From the NCBI GenBank assembly GCA_037447655.1, contig JBBHKE010002029.1, positions 1-64,000 of the forward strand: 64,000 bases of DNA, in the 5' to 3' direction. This document shows, in pieces, positions 1 through 23,490 of this stretch. Within the stretch, counting starts at the first letter, position 1; every line of letters begins with the position of its first letter. The notes below the pieces were generated by a model that saw only the letters and a program-made list of their open reading frames with translations, was not told the origin of the DNA and did not search any database. The position numbers and the translations under genes are program-made. This DNA is from Zygnema cylindricum (taxonomy: Eukaryota > Streptophyta > Zygnematophyceae > Zygnematales > Zygnemataceae).

Positions 1-28
1 TAAAGAGGAAAGAAAATGGAAATTGCAG

Positions 29-133
29 GTAGTCGGTGTAATAACTGCCATCCGTAATGATGCTGAAGGAATCGCATTTGCCATCCCAATAGATGATGTA
101 AGGAACTCACTACATCACTTTTTTGTCTCGTAG
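29..133 (+). CDS. HtrA/Deg-type serine protease, C-terminal exon fragment
   Basis: After a 3' splice site (TTGCAG, ending at 28) the frame reads VVGVITAIRNDAEGIAFAIP followed by IDDVRNS and a TAG stop at 131-133. The segment ITAIRxDAEGIxFAIPID is the strand just after the catalytic serine loop of trypsin-like HtrA/Deg proteases, which degrade misfolded proteins in organelles or the periplasm. The catalytic residues would lie in exons left of the window. Either the protein ends here without a PDZ domain, or a GTAAGG donor at 98-103 leads to another exon. It faces the acetyltransferase-like gene on the other strand, so the two genes converge or interleave. The family call rests on this motif alone. 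Confidence 0.6.
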   Translation, partial: VVGVITAIRNDAEGIAFAIPIDDVRNSLHHFFVS

Positions 134-139
134 GATACT

Positions 140-344
140 GATAAATGATGTAACTCTCTCCCTCTCCCTCTCCCTTCCCCCCCCTCTCCCTCTCCCTTTC
201 CCTCCCCTCTCCCTCTATTACCTGAGAATCCCGTCCTGTCGAAAGGCGCCTGGCACCCTCTCCCTCTCCCTCCCTCCCTCTCCCTCTCCCTCCCCCTCCC
301 CCTCTTCCTCTCCCTCTCCCTCTCTCCCTCTCCCCCTCTATTAC
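140..344. repeat. CT-rich tract containing a partial duplicate of exon 12
   Basis: Two CTCCCT-rich tracts (about 150-218 and 258-338) flank a second copy of the end of the acetyltransferase exon. The block at 218-262 repeats 337-380 with few changes. Both copies carry the donor (CAG then GTAATAG on the minus strand) and the residues CQAPFD. Confidence 0.8.
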
Positions 345-13368
<13,024 letters not shown>

Positions 13369-13379
13369 GGCAGACAGTT

Positions 13380-13960
13380 GGCCGTACAGAATCGTACTAT
13401 ACTTTAATGGCGTATTGTACGTATTGAGTAAGCGGATTGTGCAGTGCGCACGGCTGGTACTCTACAGTACTAGTCTACTGTAGTTCCGAGGATGGTACAA
13501 AATAGTACAATAATAGCCTACGCGGACAATTCTGAGCTTTGAGTAGGTCGGCGGAGAAGGATGTCAGGGATCGAAAAGTACGGCCTTTTGAATGTCTACA
13601 AAGAAATGTCAACCGTTTCTTTGTCGGTCAGCAAATAGGATAGAAAGGTCACACGAATTGCAAACAAACAGGTGTAGAAATGAAATTTCGCTGGAAAGTG
13701 AATCGGCCTGGAAATTGGAACGTAGGCGTGTCCTACGGTATGCAGTATCCACATGCAGTATGTCAGATAATGTACGGTAATGACGCAACCTACAAGTACA
13801 GTACTATACTGTACTGAAATTGTACTGTAGTCCTGCAGTCCTGCTGTCCACTGTCCAGAACACACGCTTCTGCTATTGGTACCTAAAAGTATATATTTCG
13901 GAAAAAAAATATAGCTCTGAATTGCACCGGTATACGCGTTCAGCCGGTACGTACGGACTA
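13380..13960. promoter_or_regulatory. GTAC-rich region upstream of the HGSNAT-like gene
   Basis: More than a dozen GTAC palindromes (for example near 13384, 13394, 13418, 13457, 13493, 13505 and 13798). This is the likely 5' flank if exon 1 is right. No clear TATA box was found. Confidence 0.3.
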
Positions 13961-14006
13961 ACACGCGCTACGTTGTGGCCTGCCGATATTATTGATATAC
14001 AAACGG

Positions 14007-14603
14007 CAGAGGTCGCAAAAGTCAAAATTTTACATAACCGAAACAGACCGTTTTTTTTTTCAAAATCTGAGTAACCGACGCCCGACCGGGTTATGTCACG
14101 CTCCAAAATTGTTAACCGTTAACCGACCGGCGTTTACGAAAAATAAAAGCTAACCGAAACTCGATTTCTTGCGACTAACCGTGCCCGCCCGTAACCGAAA
14201 AAGTACAAAATTACAACGCTCGTTGTTATTAGCGTTAATGTACTTTGCAATAATGTGCGACGTATAAATAAGCCAATAATTACGATTTGTCGCGTTCCCT
14301 AAGATTTGCGAAATGAATAGTGTTACTACCGTGTCAAATTTGCGACGCTAATCATGATGTCACGTACCTCCACGATACCAAAGAGTACAAAATACAATAA
14401 TGTTGGATTGTATGGACAATACAAAATTCTCATTTTTTTTGGTTTTTTAGTAAACCGACCGTAACCGACTTTTTTTTTACCGGTGAATCAACCGACCGCA
14501 ACCGCCCGGCCCCCAAAATTTGGCAACCGAATCCGTTACGGATCCGGCGCGGGCGGTCGGTTAACGGTCAATCACGGTTTTGGTTGACAGTTTGCGACCT
14601 CTG
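14007..14603. mobile_element. hAT-type MITE (597 bp) with 8-bp target duplication
   Basis: Ends are 13-bp perfect inverted repeats CAGAGGTCGCAAA (14007-14019 and 14591-14603). Flanks ACAAACGG and ACACACGG match at 7 of 8 positions. The inside is rich in AACCGACCG and TAACCG repeats in both orientations and has no transposase. Confidence 0.75.
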
Positions 14604-14773
14604 ACACACGGTACCGTGCAAGTCGCTAAGAATGTGATATGACAAAAACGAAACGATGCGAGGCGATTCTTCACATCGTTTTTTTTTCAGCTTCCAGAGT
14701 ATATCGAGGAATTATATCGAGGCTTCGGAAAAAAACATAACTCTCAAACCCTAAACGTGAAACCAAAAACAAA

Positions 14774-14880
14774 TGAGGGGAGGGGAGCGAGGGGAGGGGA
14801 GGGGAGGGGAAGGAAGGGGAAGGGAGGGGAGGGAGGGGGGGGAAGGAGGGAGGGAGGGATGGGGGGGGAGGGGGGAGACA
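14774..14880. repeat. G-rich GGGGA repeat
   Basis: GAGGGG/GGGGA runs with many G4 stretches on the plus strand, a strong G-quadruplex candidate. Confidence 0.85.
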
Positions 14881-17156
14881 CGTTAAGATGCGCGTAAGGT
14901 TTTCACCTAGGTGTTAGAATGGTTTAAAGCTCCCATAAATAGAGATCCCATTTTTAGCTATTAATTATTTTGACAGACTCAAAAAAAAATGATGAGGTCA
15001 ATCTAAAACTAAATAGGTAATTACTCAATAGTCATAAAAATGATTGATTGTTTCAAGACTGCTACGTAAGCAACATATACCCAAAAAAGTGACAAATACT
15101 GGCGGGGGGCATTAAAGCCACGCAAAATCTTGTTGAGCGTTCACGACATGTTTCAACTATAATTGAAAATATCCTCGCGAAAAAAACCCTTATTGGAACT
15201 CTACTTGACAGTGTTGATTGCACTCGTAGGGTGTCATCTTTATAACAGATAGCCATTTTAAGGATCAAGAGTCCCAAGCTTCTCTTCCGCTTTTGATATA
15301 TAAAAGTGGCATAAATTATGCGAGTCAACACATGTACACTATTTGATTTCCGCATCATTTAGGCTTCAAAACCTAGCAGCGCTTATTTTGAACGATAAAC
15401 GTTTACAAAAAACAACATTTTATTGGTTTTGTTTTAAAGGGTTAGTGGATATAATGTATTGCCCTTTATTCTGTGGACTTAATTATATTGTTTTTTTTGT
15501 TGAATGCAAATATTTTCTCTCTTATTCCCCGTTGTGGAACCAAAGAGGCTAGATTCACTCAATGTGTCAACAACACAATGGTTTAAGAAGGTTAACCATT
15601 TCAACAATTATGCAAAGTCATGAAAAAATTAAGTTCGGGGAGCCCTAATGGACATTTCCTCACATCAAAAATTGGGAGTACCATCTATAAGTAGTGGTTT
15701 CACCCATTCTATTATATAAACATAAGTCCCATATTTGTGTTAACAAAAAGAAAAATACAATGTTTCTTAGGTTTAAAATATTTCTCGAACGATGGATATT
15801 TTTTGGAAATTCACTCATGCCACTAATAAAATGACATTGTTAAATCCTAAATTCATGTGGAATATGGTGACACAACCTAAGAAAGACAAAAAAATCTTTA
15901 GAGCAAATCCCGACCGACCATCTATTGTTCATTACGTTATTACATATGCTCGAAAAATGACTCAAGGTTTTTAAGAGTATGTGTCTTTAACGCGTCTAGC
16001 TTTTTGCACATGCACATTTAACCTTGGAAGCTTAGGCAAGTAAAGTAAAATTGGTATAAATGTTGTTAAGTGTACATCCTTCTCTATCACGTTTATCTAA
16101 GGTTTTTTATAAACAACGAGGATTCGGTTGTATCAGGTTCATTTTTTGGATGAGGCTGCAACTTTTCGTCAATTCAAACAGAAGATAATCTTGATGTTGT
16201 TATTTGTACATGCCTTTCTTTCACTATTAACATTGATTTTCAACGATCATAAAAAAATATGGTGATACTAAATTCACTTTTCGGTGGAGACAACGATTAG
16301 TCAAACTAAAGCTTTGCTCCCTTTTTTTTTTACGAAACCCCAAACATATTTAAAAAGTAGCAAGTCGTAGCAATGCATACATTAATTTTTATCCACAAAC
16401 ACGGAACAAAACCTAACCGGTATATTTAATTGGTTAGACGGTTTATATACAAAAACCTAAGTAGACTGGTACGTTTTAAAAAAATGTAGGGGAGTATTGC
16501 ATTGATATTCGTAAGTCAATAAACAATGGCCTCCACGACTTTATATCCATTGGTGAGCAAAATTTTCCGTGTTTGAGGGAACCGTGAACTTTAATGGTGA
16601 GTCAGTAAAGGCTTTGCTATATAACCCATAATCATGTTGTCGATGGCTTGTAGACGTTTCAACACTTCGCAAGTAGTTTTCACTTGTAGGTTTTCATTTT
16701 TTCTATCGTGTTAAAAACCACTAATATTTTGTGTGTTTGCAAGTTTTTGTCGATACAAGGTCTACTGACATACATATGCGTCATTTCTTCATAAACATCC
16801 TTACTTTAAATTTAATATCCAAATGATGTATTTGTTTGCTAATGAATATTACATGGTTGAGCACAATGCCTTTAACAATTTTAGCTCAATTTTATAAGGT
16901 TATTTATAGTAACAACAATATAAGGTTAATTGCCCTTCCCAATAAGTCATATTATAACTTGAATTAAAATTAGATAAAACGATCGAACTATCATTCCCTT
17001 TATATGCTTTCAAGGTTACCAGTTAAAACCCAACAATGTTTACAACCATAGGGGGCTAAACCGTTATAGAACGGTTTAGCGGTTTAGCTGTTTAACGGTT
17101 CGGTTTGGAGACGGTTAAAGGTTTACTTTGATTCAGGTTTAACAAACCCAGTTTTA
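14881..17156. other. No recognisable gene
   Basis: AT-rich sequence with only short ORFs (at 15062-15358, 15343-15552 and 15792-15974) that match no family I know. Imperfect AAACCG repeats at 17055-17125. It could hold an old, decayed mobile element. Confidence 0.4.
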
Positions 17157-17920
17157 TGTTGAAATGTATGTATTTTCTAGGTCTGAATAAAGGAAAATTA
17201 ATAAGAGGAAGTCAGCAAAGGCAGCCTGCCTCTCGCTCCACTATCCAAATCCCCACACTTGTCGCAGTCACTGAAGGTTGGAGAGACAGCTAGAGCCATG
17301 GCTACCCATGCTGCCCAAAAAGAGAGACAGGCTGTAGTTTCTGGTAGGTGTACCAAAAAGGTCTAGACGACCCAGTATTTGATCATGGTACTTCACGTCC
17401 ATCAAAAATACTGTTCCCGGTAGCTTTATCCTATAGTCTAGGATTAGTGTTACAGCAGGGGAAGTTTAATTATATAAACGCGAACGACTTAATATATTTC
17501 GTTTAACTGCTTAGGGGACAAACTATACACGGAAACGGGTTAGACTGCACAAATTCCGGACCGCACGAAATTAACGCAACAACACTTTATTTTACGGCCA
17601 ATATTAAATGTCGGTCTTCATTGAACGGCCGTGGTGCGAGCCGAGATTTCGGAGTGGACGACTTAGCGTTTTCGGGCACCACCACTCCCGATGACACGCG
17701 GCAGGATCTAGGAGGATTGCGAGATCTCCGAAACGCGAGATGATAATTCCAGATATAACAAATGTCACATTATGGCGATGTTGTACATGGATCGTACAGA
17801 AAGTACGACGGTAGCTGTACTTTCTTATACGATACAGTCTTACGATAAGATCGTACCTAAGTATTAGGGAGCTTAGAGAGGGGTTTTAGGACTTTTAATA
17901 ATTTGGGGAGGTAGTCACCT

Positions 17921-17960
17921 CTCTCTTTGAGAAAGCATCTGTATAAATAGGCAAACTTTG
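17921..17960 (+). promoter_or_regulatory. C1 LTR core promoter
   Basis: CTCTCTCTTTGAGAAAGC inverted repeat followed by TGTATAAATAGG at about 17939. The same pair (CTCTC..GAGAG then TATAAAT) is found in the D LTRs. Confidence 0.5.
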
Positions 17961-18000
17961 CAATTTAATTAAAACTCACTCAATGGACCATTTTCAGTTA

Positions 18001-18076
18001 TTTTTTTTGCTGCGGACTAAGAAGAGTCCAAGCTACACACAGGTGTAGTCGGTCAAATTTTTCGCCTACCACGGTG
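18001..18076 (+). other. C1 leader hairpin array
   Basis: GGACT-AAGAAG-AGTCC, then CTACAC-ACAG-GTGTAG. It is positionally equivalent to the AGGG hairpins of A, D and E. Confidence 0.5.
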
Positions 18077-18316
18077 GTTGCATTTCTAAGGGAAATTAAA
18101 GTGGGAAATGTTATCCAAAACTCATATTTTAACTTTGCATTCTAAGTGGAACTAATCACACAGAAAGGCTTATTTCACAAGGGTGAAGCTATAATAGGGT
18201 TTTGATTGTCAAGGGGTCAATCATTTGGGTTTTAAATCAACTTGAAGTCAACAATATCTAGATAAGCTTCTTGTGAGTTGCCTACTCTGAGGACTAATGG
18301 AGGTCTCAGAGTTTTA

Positions 18317-19633
18317 GGTTATGGGCCCACCATCTAGGGTGCCTATGTTTGATGGAACAGACTTTACTTATTTGGAGTTTACAATGGAGGGATTGCTTTT
18401 CGAAAAGCACTTACAAGGAATTGTTTTAGGATAAGTGAGTTGTCCGCCACCGGGCTTTAGTGGAACTCACTACGGAGATTCATCTGGGGCTTTTTCAGAA
18501 AACCAACCGGATTTCAGATGCAACCGAAGGTGAAGGGAAAAACATTGCCATTGAAGTGGGAAAAGGGGAAAAAGGAAAAGAAACACCGATGGTGAGGGGA
18601 GCTAGGCTCTCAGTTACGGTTCCACTTCTAAGGATTATAACTGAACCTAACACTGAAGAAAATGACAAAAAAAATGGGAATATAAAAACATTATAGCAAA
18701 ACATCTCATACTTAGATATGTGTCTAAGTCCATAGCTATCACTCTTTTAAATCTAACCAAGTTTTCGGAAATTAGGGAAACACTAATTCAGATTTATAGG
18801 AGTGAGACTATACAGAGGCAGCAGTTAGTAAAACAGAAAATATAGGCATATGTTTATAAAGGCGGTAGCATGATAGAGTTTTGCAATGATATTGCTGCGT
18901 TTTATGTTGAGCTTGCTAGTGCGGGATATGTAAAATCTAAGGAGAGAAAGGTTAACACACTAATCATAAAACTCCTAGATGAGTACGAAAACATCATTAA
19001 CCGCATGCAGGAAATAGATGGCTCCTCATTGACTAAGAGCATTACGATGGGGATAATTCTTGTGAGGGAAAGAACTTTGGAGCTTGGTAGGGGAAGTGAC
19101 AGGGTGAATACACTGACAAGTGGTGGTGACTGGCGGAAGCGTAATGAGAGGAACGGCGGTGACAAGCGGAAGCGTGATGAAACGAATAGCTGTGGCGAGC
19201 GGAAGCGTGATGAGAGGAAGAATGACAAAGGTAATCCTTATCAGAACTTTGGTGGAAAGAGAGGGAGAGGAAAAGAAAGGAGAGCTTTGAAAAAAGGGTC
19301 TTACTTCTTTTGTAGGGAGTCGAGTCACTATATGGAGGAGTGTCCTTGTTTGGAAGAAATTTGAAGTTCGAATGTTGATGAGGAGGAATAAGGGGAAGAG
19401 GAGAAAGATGAGGAAGATATTTTGGAGCTTCTCCGCATCGGTTGTATAGGGAACAAAGAAAAGCACACAGAAATTCCACGAAAGCACCAATGTGCTTTTG
19501 GAGGTATAAGGGAATTAAAGAGAGAGGGGAAACTTGGAGGAGTTCAAAATATTGTGGATAGTTTCATAGATATTTTGGAAACAAAAAACTGGACAGAAAG
19601 GGAGACTTCAATGGATTCCGAGGAAAGGGGATA
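18317..19633 (+). pseudogene. C1 gag-like ORF, first part, broken
   Basis: From the PBS ATG the frame reads MGPPSRVPMFDGTDFTYLEF, then a stop in the position of S in GIVSG (near 18432) and frameshifts. Later pieces keep a UBN2-type gag helix region (FCNDIAAFYVELASAGYV) and a CCHC knuckle with the first Cys pair altered (YFFCRESSHYMEECP, 19304-19347). Gag would package the element's RNA. C1 gag is defective; D2 is a much better-preserved relative. Confidence 0.75.
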
Positions 19634-20585
19634 ATTAAACCTAAAGGGGGCTCTAAACGATAGGGGAAAAGAGGAATATTTGATTAAAGTTTAGGGGAGG
19701 AGAATTGTATTTTGGGAATAAAAATAGAAAGTGATAGTGGAAAGAATTTCATGGGAGGAAAGTTCAAAAAATGGGGTAAATATCATGGATAAAAATATGA
19801 GTTTGGATGATGTAGATTTCATGAAGAACTTAGTGGAAACTCTTAATTTAAGGATAAATTTGGGGGAAAATGGTTTTGACATCAGTAATGACTCTGAGAC
19901 TTCCATAGGACCTCAGAGTAGGCAGCTTACACGAAGCCTCTAGGATAACCCTGACCCCTTTGTGTCCCAGCAAGAATAACTGCCACCCTGGCAGACAAAA
20001 ACTCTGACCACCTTCACCCATGTAAAGGCAAGACTCCCTTGAGTCGATAGCAAAAAGAATCTCTGAATTTGCTCCCATGAGCAGTAAGTTATGAAGGGTC
20101 ACATTTGACCTTTTGTACAGAAGCTCTCTAGGAGAGAGGGTCTAATCTATTAAAAATCCAGAGTCTTATCTCTCTCTAAAAATCTATCTACTAAAATATG
20201 GCAACAATCATAATAGTGTATCGTACATAAAGGTACAGGTGCCAGTGTACTTTCTGTACGGGTCATTGTACGACATGGCCAACAAGTCGACACATGTCAT
20301 TTTTAGATTCGTTCCTAGAATCCTTAGAGATGCCATAATCAAATGTGATTGCGCCACGTGGCGATTGATGTGACGTCTGTAGAAACTAATGGTTTTATTA
20401 GTATTTTCTAGGTCTGAAAAGAAATATAGAAGTCGAGGCAGTCTATCTCTAACTTCTCTCTCCAACTCTCAAACTTGTCGCAGTCACTGAGAAATTGGAG
20501 AGGAAGCTAGAGCCATGGCTACCTTGGCTATCCTGAGGTTTACGGGAATTTTATATTAGGGTTTATATATTTAATTAAAATGTAT

Positions 20586-20690
20586 GTGCCGGCGGCAGGA
20601 TTTGATCCTTGTACCTACCGGCCGGCAGGCAGGAAATAGCCGGTAGCCTTAGCCGTTTAGTCTAGCGGTAGTGTTACGTATCATATAGTT
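20586..20690 (-). ncRNA. tRNA T-arm-like stem-loop, antisense, in A1 5' LTR
   Basis: On the minus strand a TGCCGGC...GCCGGCA stem encloses AGGATCAAATCCT. This resembles an acceptor/T-arm minihelix with a Pol III B box, preceded by an A-box-like TAGACTAAACGGCTAAGG. It is present in all families here. It is not a functional tRNA gene by eye, as no proper anticodon arm and closing acceptor stem are visible. Transcription is not shown. Confidence 0.4.
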
Positions 20691-21266
20691 TGATATTTAT
20701 TTAAATATGTATACGTGCGATAAACCATTTAACTGAAATGAATTACGGGATACATAGATCCAGTAATATATAATGTACGACTTACGGTACGGACAAAAAT
20801 CAGTACCGCGCATTTGTTTCGTAAATGAAACAAATACCGCGCATGTATTTATTACGGCTACGATTAAAGCCGAATTTAATCGGACGGCCGGGATTAGCGC
20901 CGAGATCGCGGAGGAAGATTTCGGCGGTTTGTGGCCATCGCCACATCGGATGACGCGTGGCGAAATTCCGTTGGATTGTGGAATCTCCGGAGATTATGGC
21001 ACCGAATCCGGATTTGACATGTGTCGACATTTGGCCATGTCGTACAATGTCCGTACATAAAGTACACCGGCAGCTGTACTTTTGCGTACGGAACTCAATT
21101 CTGATTGGTTCCGTACATCAGTAGATAGAGTCTGTGAGAGGGATAGGACTTAGAAAAATTAGAAGATAGGACCCCCTCTCCCAAAGAGCTTCTGTACAAA
21201 AGGTCAACTTTGACCCTCCATAACTTACTGCTCAGGGGAGCAAATTCAGAGATTCTTTTTGCTATC

Positions 21267-21333
21267 GACTCAGGGGAGTCTTGTCTTCACAGGGGTGAAG
21301 TTGGTCAGAGTTTTTGTCTTCCAGGGTGGCAGT
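21267..21333 (+). other. A1 leader AGGG-hairpin array
   Basis: GACTC-AGGG-GAGTC (21267-21280), CTTCAC-AGGG-GTGAAG (21285-21300) and CTTCC-AGGGT-GGCAG (21318-21332). In the 3' LTR the third stem is the perfect CTGCC/GGCAG. It lies in the transcribed leader upstream of the PBS. Confidence 0.55.
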
Positions 21334-21405
21334 TATTTTTGCTTAAACACAAAGGGGTCAGGATTATCTTAGAGGCTTCTAGGAAGCTGTCCACTCTGAG
21401 GACTT

Positions 21406-22148
21406 ATGGAGGTCTCAGAGTTTCAGGTTATGGGCCCACCCTCTAGGGTACCAATCTTTAATGGAACTGGCTTCATATACTGGGAAAGTATGATGATAGG
21501 AGCTCTATGCGAAAAAAGGTTTTGGGGGATAGTGAGTGGACGATTGGGGCGTCCATCAAGTCTTCGAATTCCTCCACGGTTTAAAGGAAGCAGATTCACC
21601 GGGATAGAGGATTCACCTTCAACGGAGGAAACAAAGGAAGGAGAGGTGGTGGACAAAAGAAAGGAGAAGGAGGCGACCACACCAATAGCAACTGGTTTAG
21701 CATTCATGTCACCTATTCCGAGGAACGAGGAGAATGATACTGAAACCTGGGACTTCAACAATATGGCGGCAAAGCACTTCATCCTACGCCATCTCACTCA
21801 AGGACTTGCATGTCCTCATTTGCAGGTAGAGAGGGCATCCGATCTTTGGATGGCTCTCATAGAGATGTACCGAAGTGGTACGATTCAGCAACAACAGTTG
21901 GCTGATCAGAAAGTTAAGGAGTATGTATACAAAGGGGGAAATTGTTGGATTTTTGCAATGAGCTTGCTACACTCTTCATGGAGCTAGAGAGTGCGGGTAA
22001 AGTTTTTAGTGAAAAAGAAAAAGTTAACTGTTTACTAATGAAGTTACATGATGAGTTCGAGAACATAGTCAACCGTGTGCAGGACTTGCCGGACTCAAGG
22101 TGGATATGAAACTTAGTGGTAGGGATGATTCTCGTTCGAGAGAATACG
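21406..22148 (+). pseudogene. A1 gag, N-terminal part, frameshifted
   Basis: Open frame 21406-21987 begins in the LTR (MEVSEFQ) and runs through the PBS as VMGPPSRVPIFNG, then the copia gag region (WDFNNMAAKHFILRHL, LVERASDLWMALIEMY-like, QQQQLADQKVKEYVYKGG). A 1-nt loss near 21940 relative to A2 shifts the frame, and a TGG-to-TGA stop follows near 22107. Gag forms the virus-like particle around the RNA; this copy cannot make full-length Gag without frame correction. Confidence 0.8.
21426..21440 (+). other. A1 primer-binding site (initiator tRNA-Met anticodon arm)
   Basis: GGTTATGGGCCCACC directly after the LTR's terminal CA. It complements initiator tRNA-Met through the CAU anticodon, as in Drosophila copia, which is primed by an internally cleaved initiator tRNA. 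It contains an in-frame gag ATG at 21429-21431. Confidence 0.8.
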
Positions 22149-22149
22149 A

Positions 22150-23427
22150 TTGAGATCCGAAGGGGAGGAAAGAGTGGCCAAGCCTTGGCAACAGCGACCG
22201 ATTGGAGGAACAAGGATTCCCGGAAACCAGTCGGAAACTATGGGGGTAGGGAGCAGAAAAAAACAGGTTGGCGAGTTCGAACCAAGGGCTCCCAAAGGTT
22301 TATGTCATTTTTGTAAGAAACCGGGGCACTATATGGCAGAGTGCACCAAGCTAACCGAGCTTCGGTTAAAGGAGGGGCAGACCGGTGGTACCCCGAGAGG
22401 AAAGAAAAAGGCCCTTGTCACACAGGTACTTGAGGCGGAATCCGAGGACGAGGACGATGAGCTCCTTTTGGATGAGGAGTTGGAGGCGAAAACTAAGGTT
22501 GAAATTCCACGAAGGCAGAAATGTGCTTACGGTGGATTGAAAGGTGAAGCAGGCTGGATTATAGATTCAGGTGCCTCAATGCACATGTGTAAGGATAGAC
22601 ACCTGTTCACTAAGATAAGAAAGATTCCCACCGTAGAGGTAGAGTACGGGGATGGGAGGATAGTCACCACTACTCTTGTAGGATCGGTAGATCTGAAAGT
22701 GTTAGTAGGAGGAAAGACATCCATATTAACATTCTCCGATGTATTGTTTATTCCGGAGCTGAACAAAAACCTTATCTCTACATCAGTATTAGATGATAAG
22801 GGTTTTTTCACTAGCACTAGGGAAGGAGTCTTTACTGCTAGTTTTGAGGAGGATGTCTATTTCATTGCTGAGAAAGGTAGCCATGGGATGTTTAGGCTGA
22901 TCTTAAGTAATGAAACGAAGAAACTTTATTATGCTGGTGTTCATGATATTATGATGTGGCATAAGAGGCTTGGGCATGTGAATCTAGATAAGTTGAGAGA
23001 GATGAAAAAGATGGGAGTGGTGGAAGGGATTCAGTTCAGTGAGAGTGATGATATAAGTGATTGTAGTGGGTGTGCTCAAGGTAAAGCACACAGATTACCC
23101 TTTCCAAAAACAGCCACCTACAAGGGAGAAAAACTTCTAGATCTAGTACACACAGATATTTGGGGACCGGCTAGAGTGCCCTCACCGGGGGGGTAGAGAT
23201 TTATGATGACTATAACTGATGATTGGTCTCGGTATTCCCGAGTATATTTTTTGAAAAACAAGTCAGAGGCTGAGGACTGTTTTAGACAATATAAAGCATG
23301 GAGCAAAAAACTCCATGAAACTCCAATCAAGAGAGTAAGGAGTGACAATGGTGGAGAGTATACTTCTAACCAGTTTGAGGATTTTTTGAGGGAAGATGGG
23401 GTTCAACACCAAAAGACAGTGCCATAA
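22150..23427 (+). pseudogene. A1 gag C-terminus, protease and integrase, two stops
   Basis: CCHC knuckle CHFCKKPGHYMAEC (about 22302-22343), an acidic linker, aspartic protease DSGASMHM (22564 onward), then the GAG-pre-integrase zinc domain MWHKRLGHV...CSGCAQGKAHR (22954-23097) and integrase core D (HTDIWGP), D (RSDNGGEY, near 23340). Stop TAG at 23194 (in PGG*RF, where A2 has Lys) and TAA at 23425 (Glu in A2). All other positions are open, so the damage is light. Confidence 0.85.
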
Positions 23428-23490
23428 AATCCTGAACAGAATGGGGTAGCTGAAAGGTTAAATAGAACACTAAGTGATAGTGCTAGAAGT

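Noticed and set aside
15792-15974. 60-aa plus-strand ORF in the unannotated region
   Set aside because: Too short, no motif or splice context recognised.
19026-19490. 154-aa minus-strand ORF
   Set aside because: Antisense of the C1 gag basic region; the plus strand carries the gag motifs.
20773-21060. 95-118-aa ORF present in each A-family LTR (also 26173, 31406, 36765)
   Set aside because: Repeated only because the LTR is repeated. The opposite strand is equally open, the ORF lies in the U3/promoter region, and codon positions show no protein-like pattern of change.
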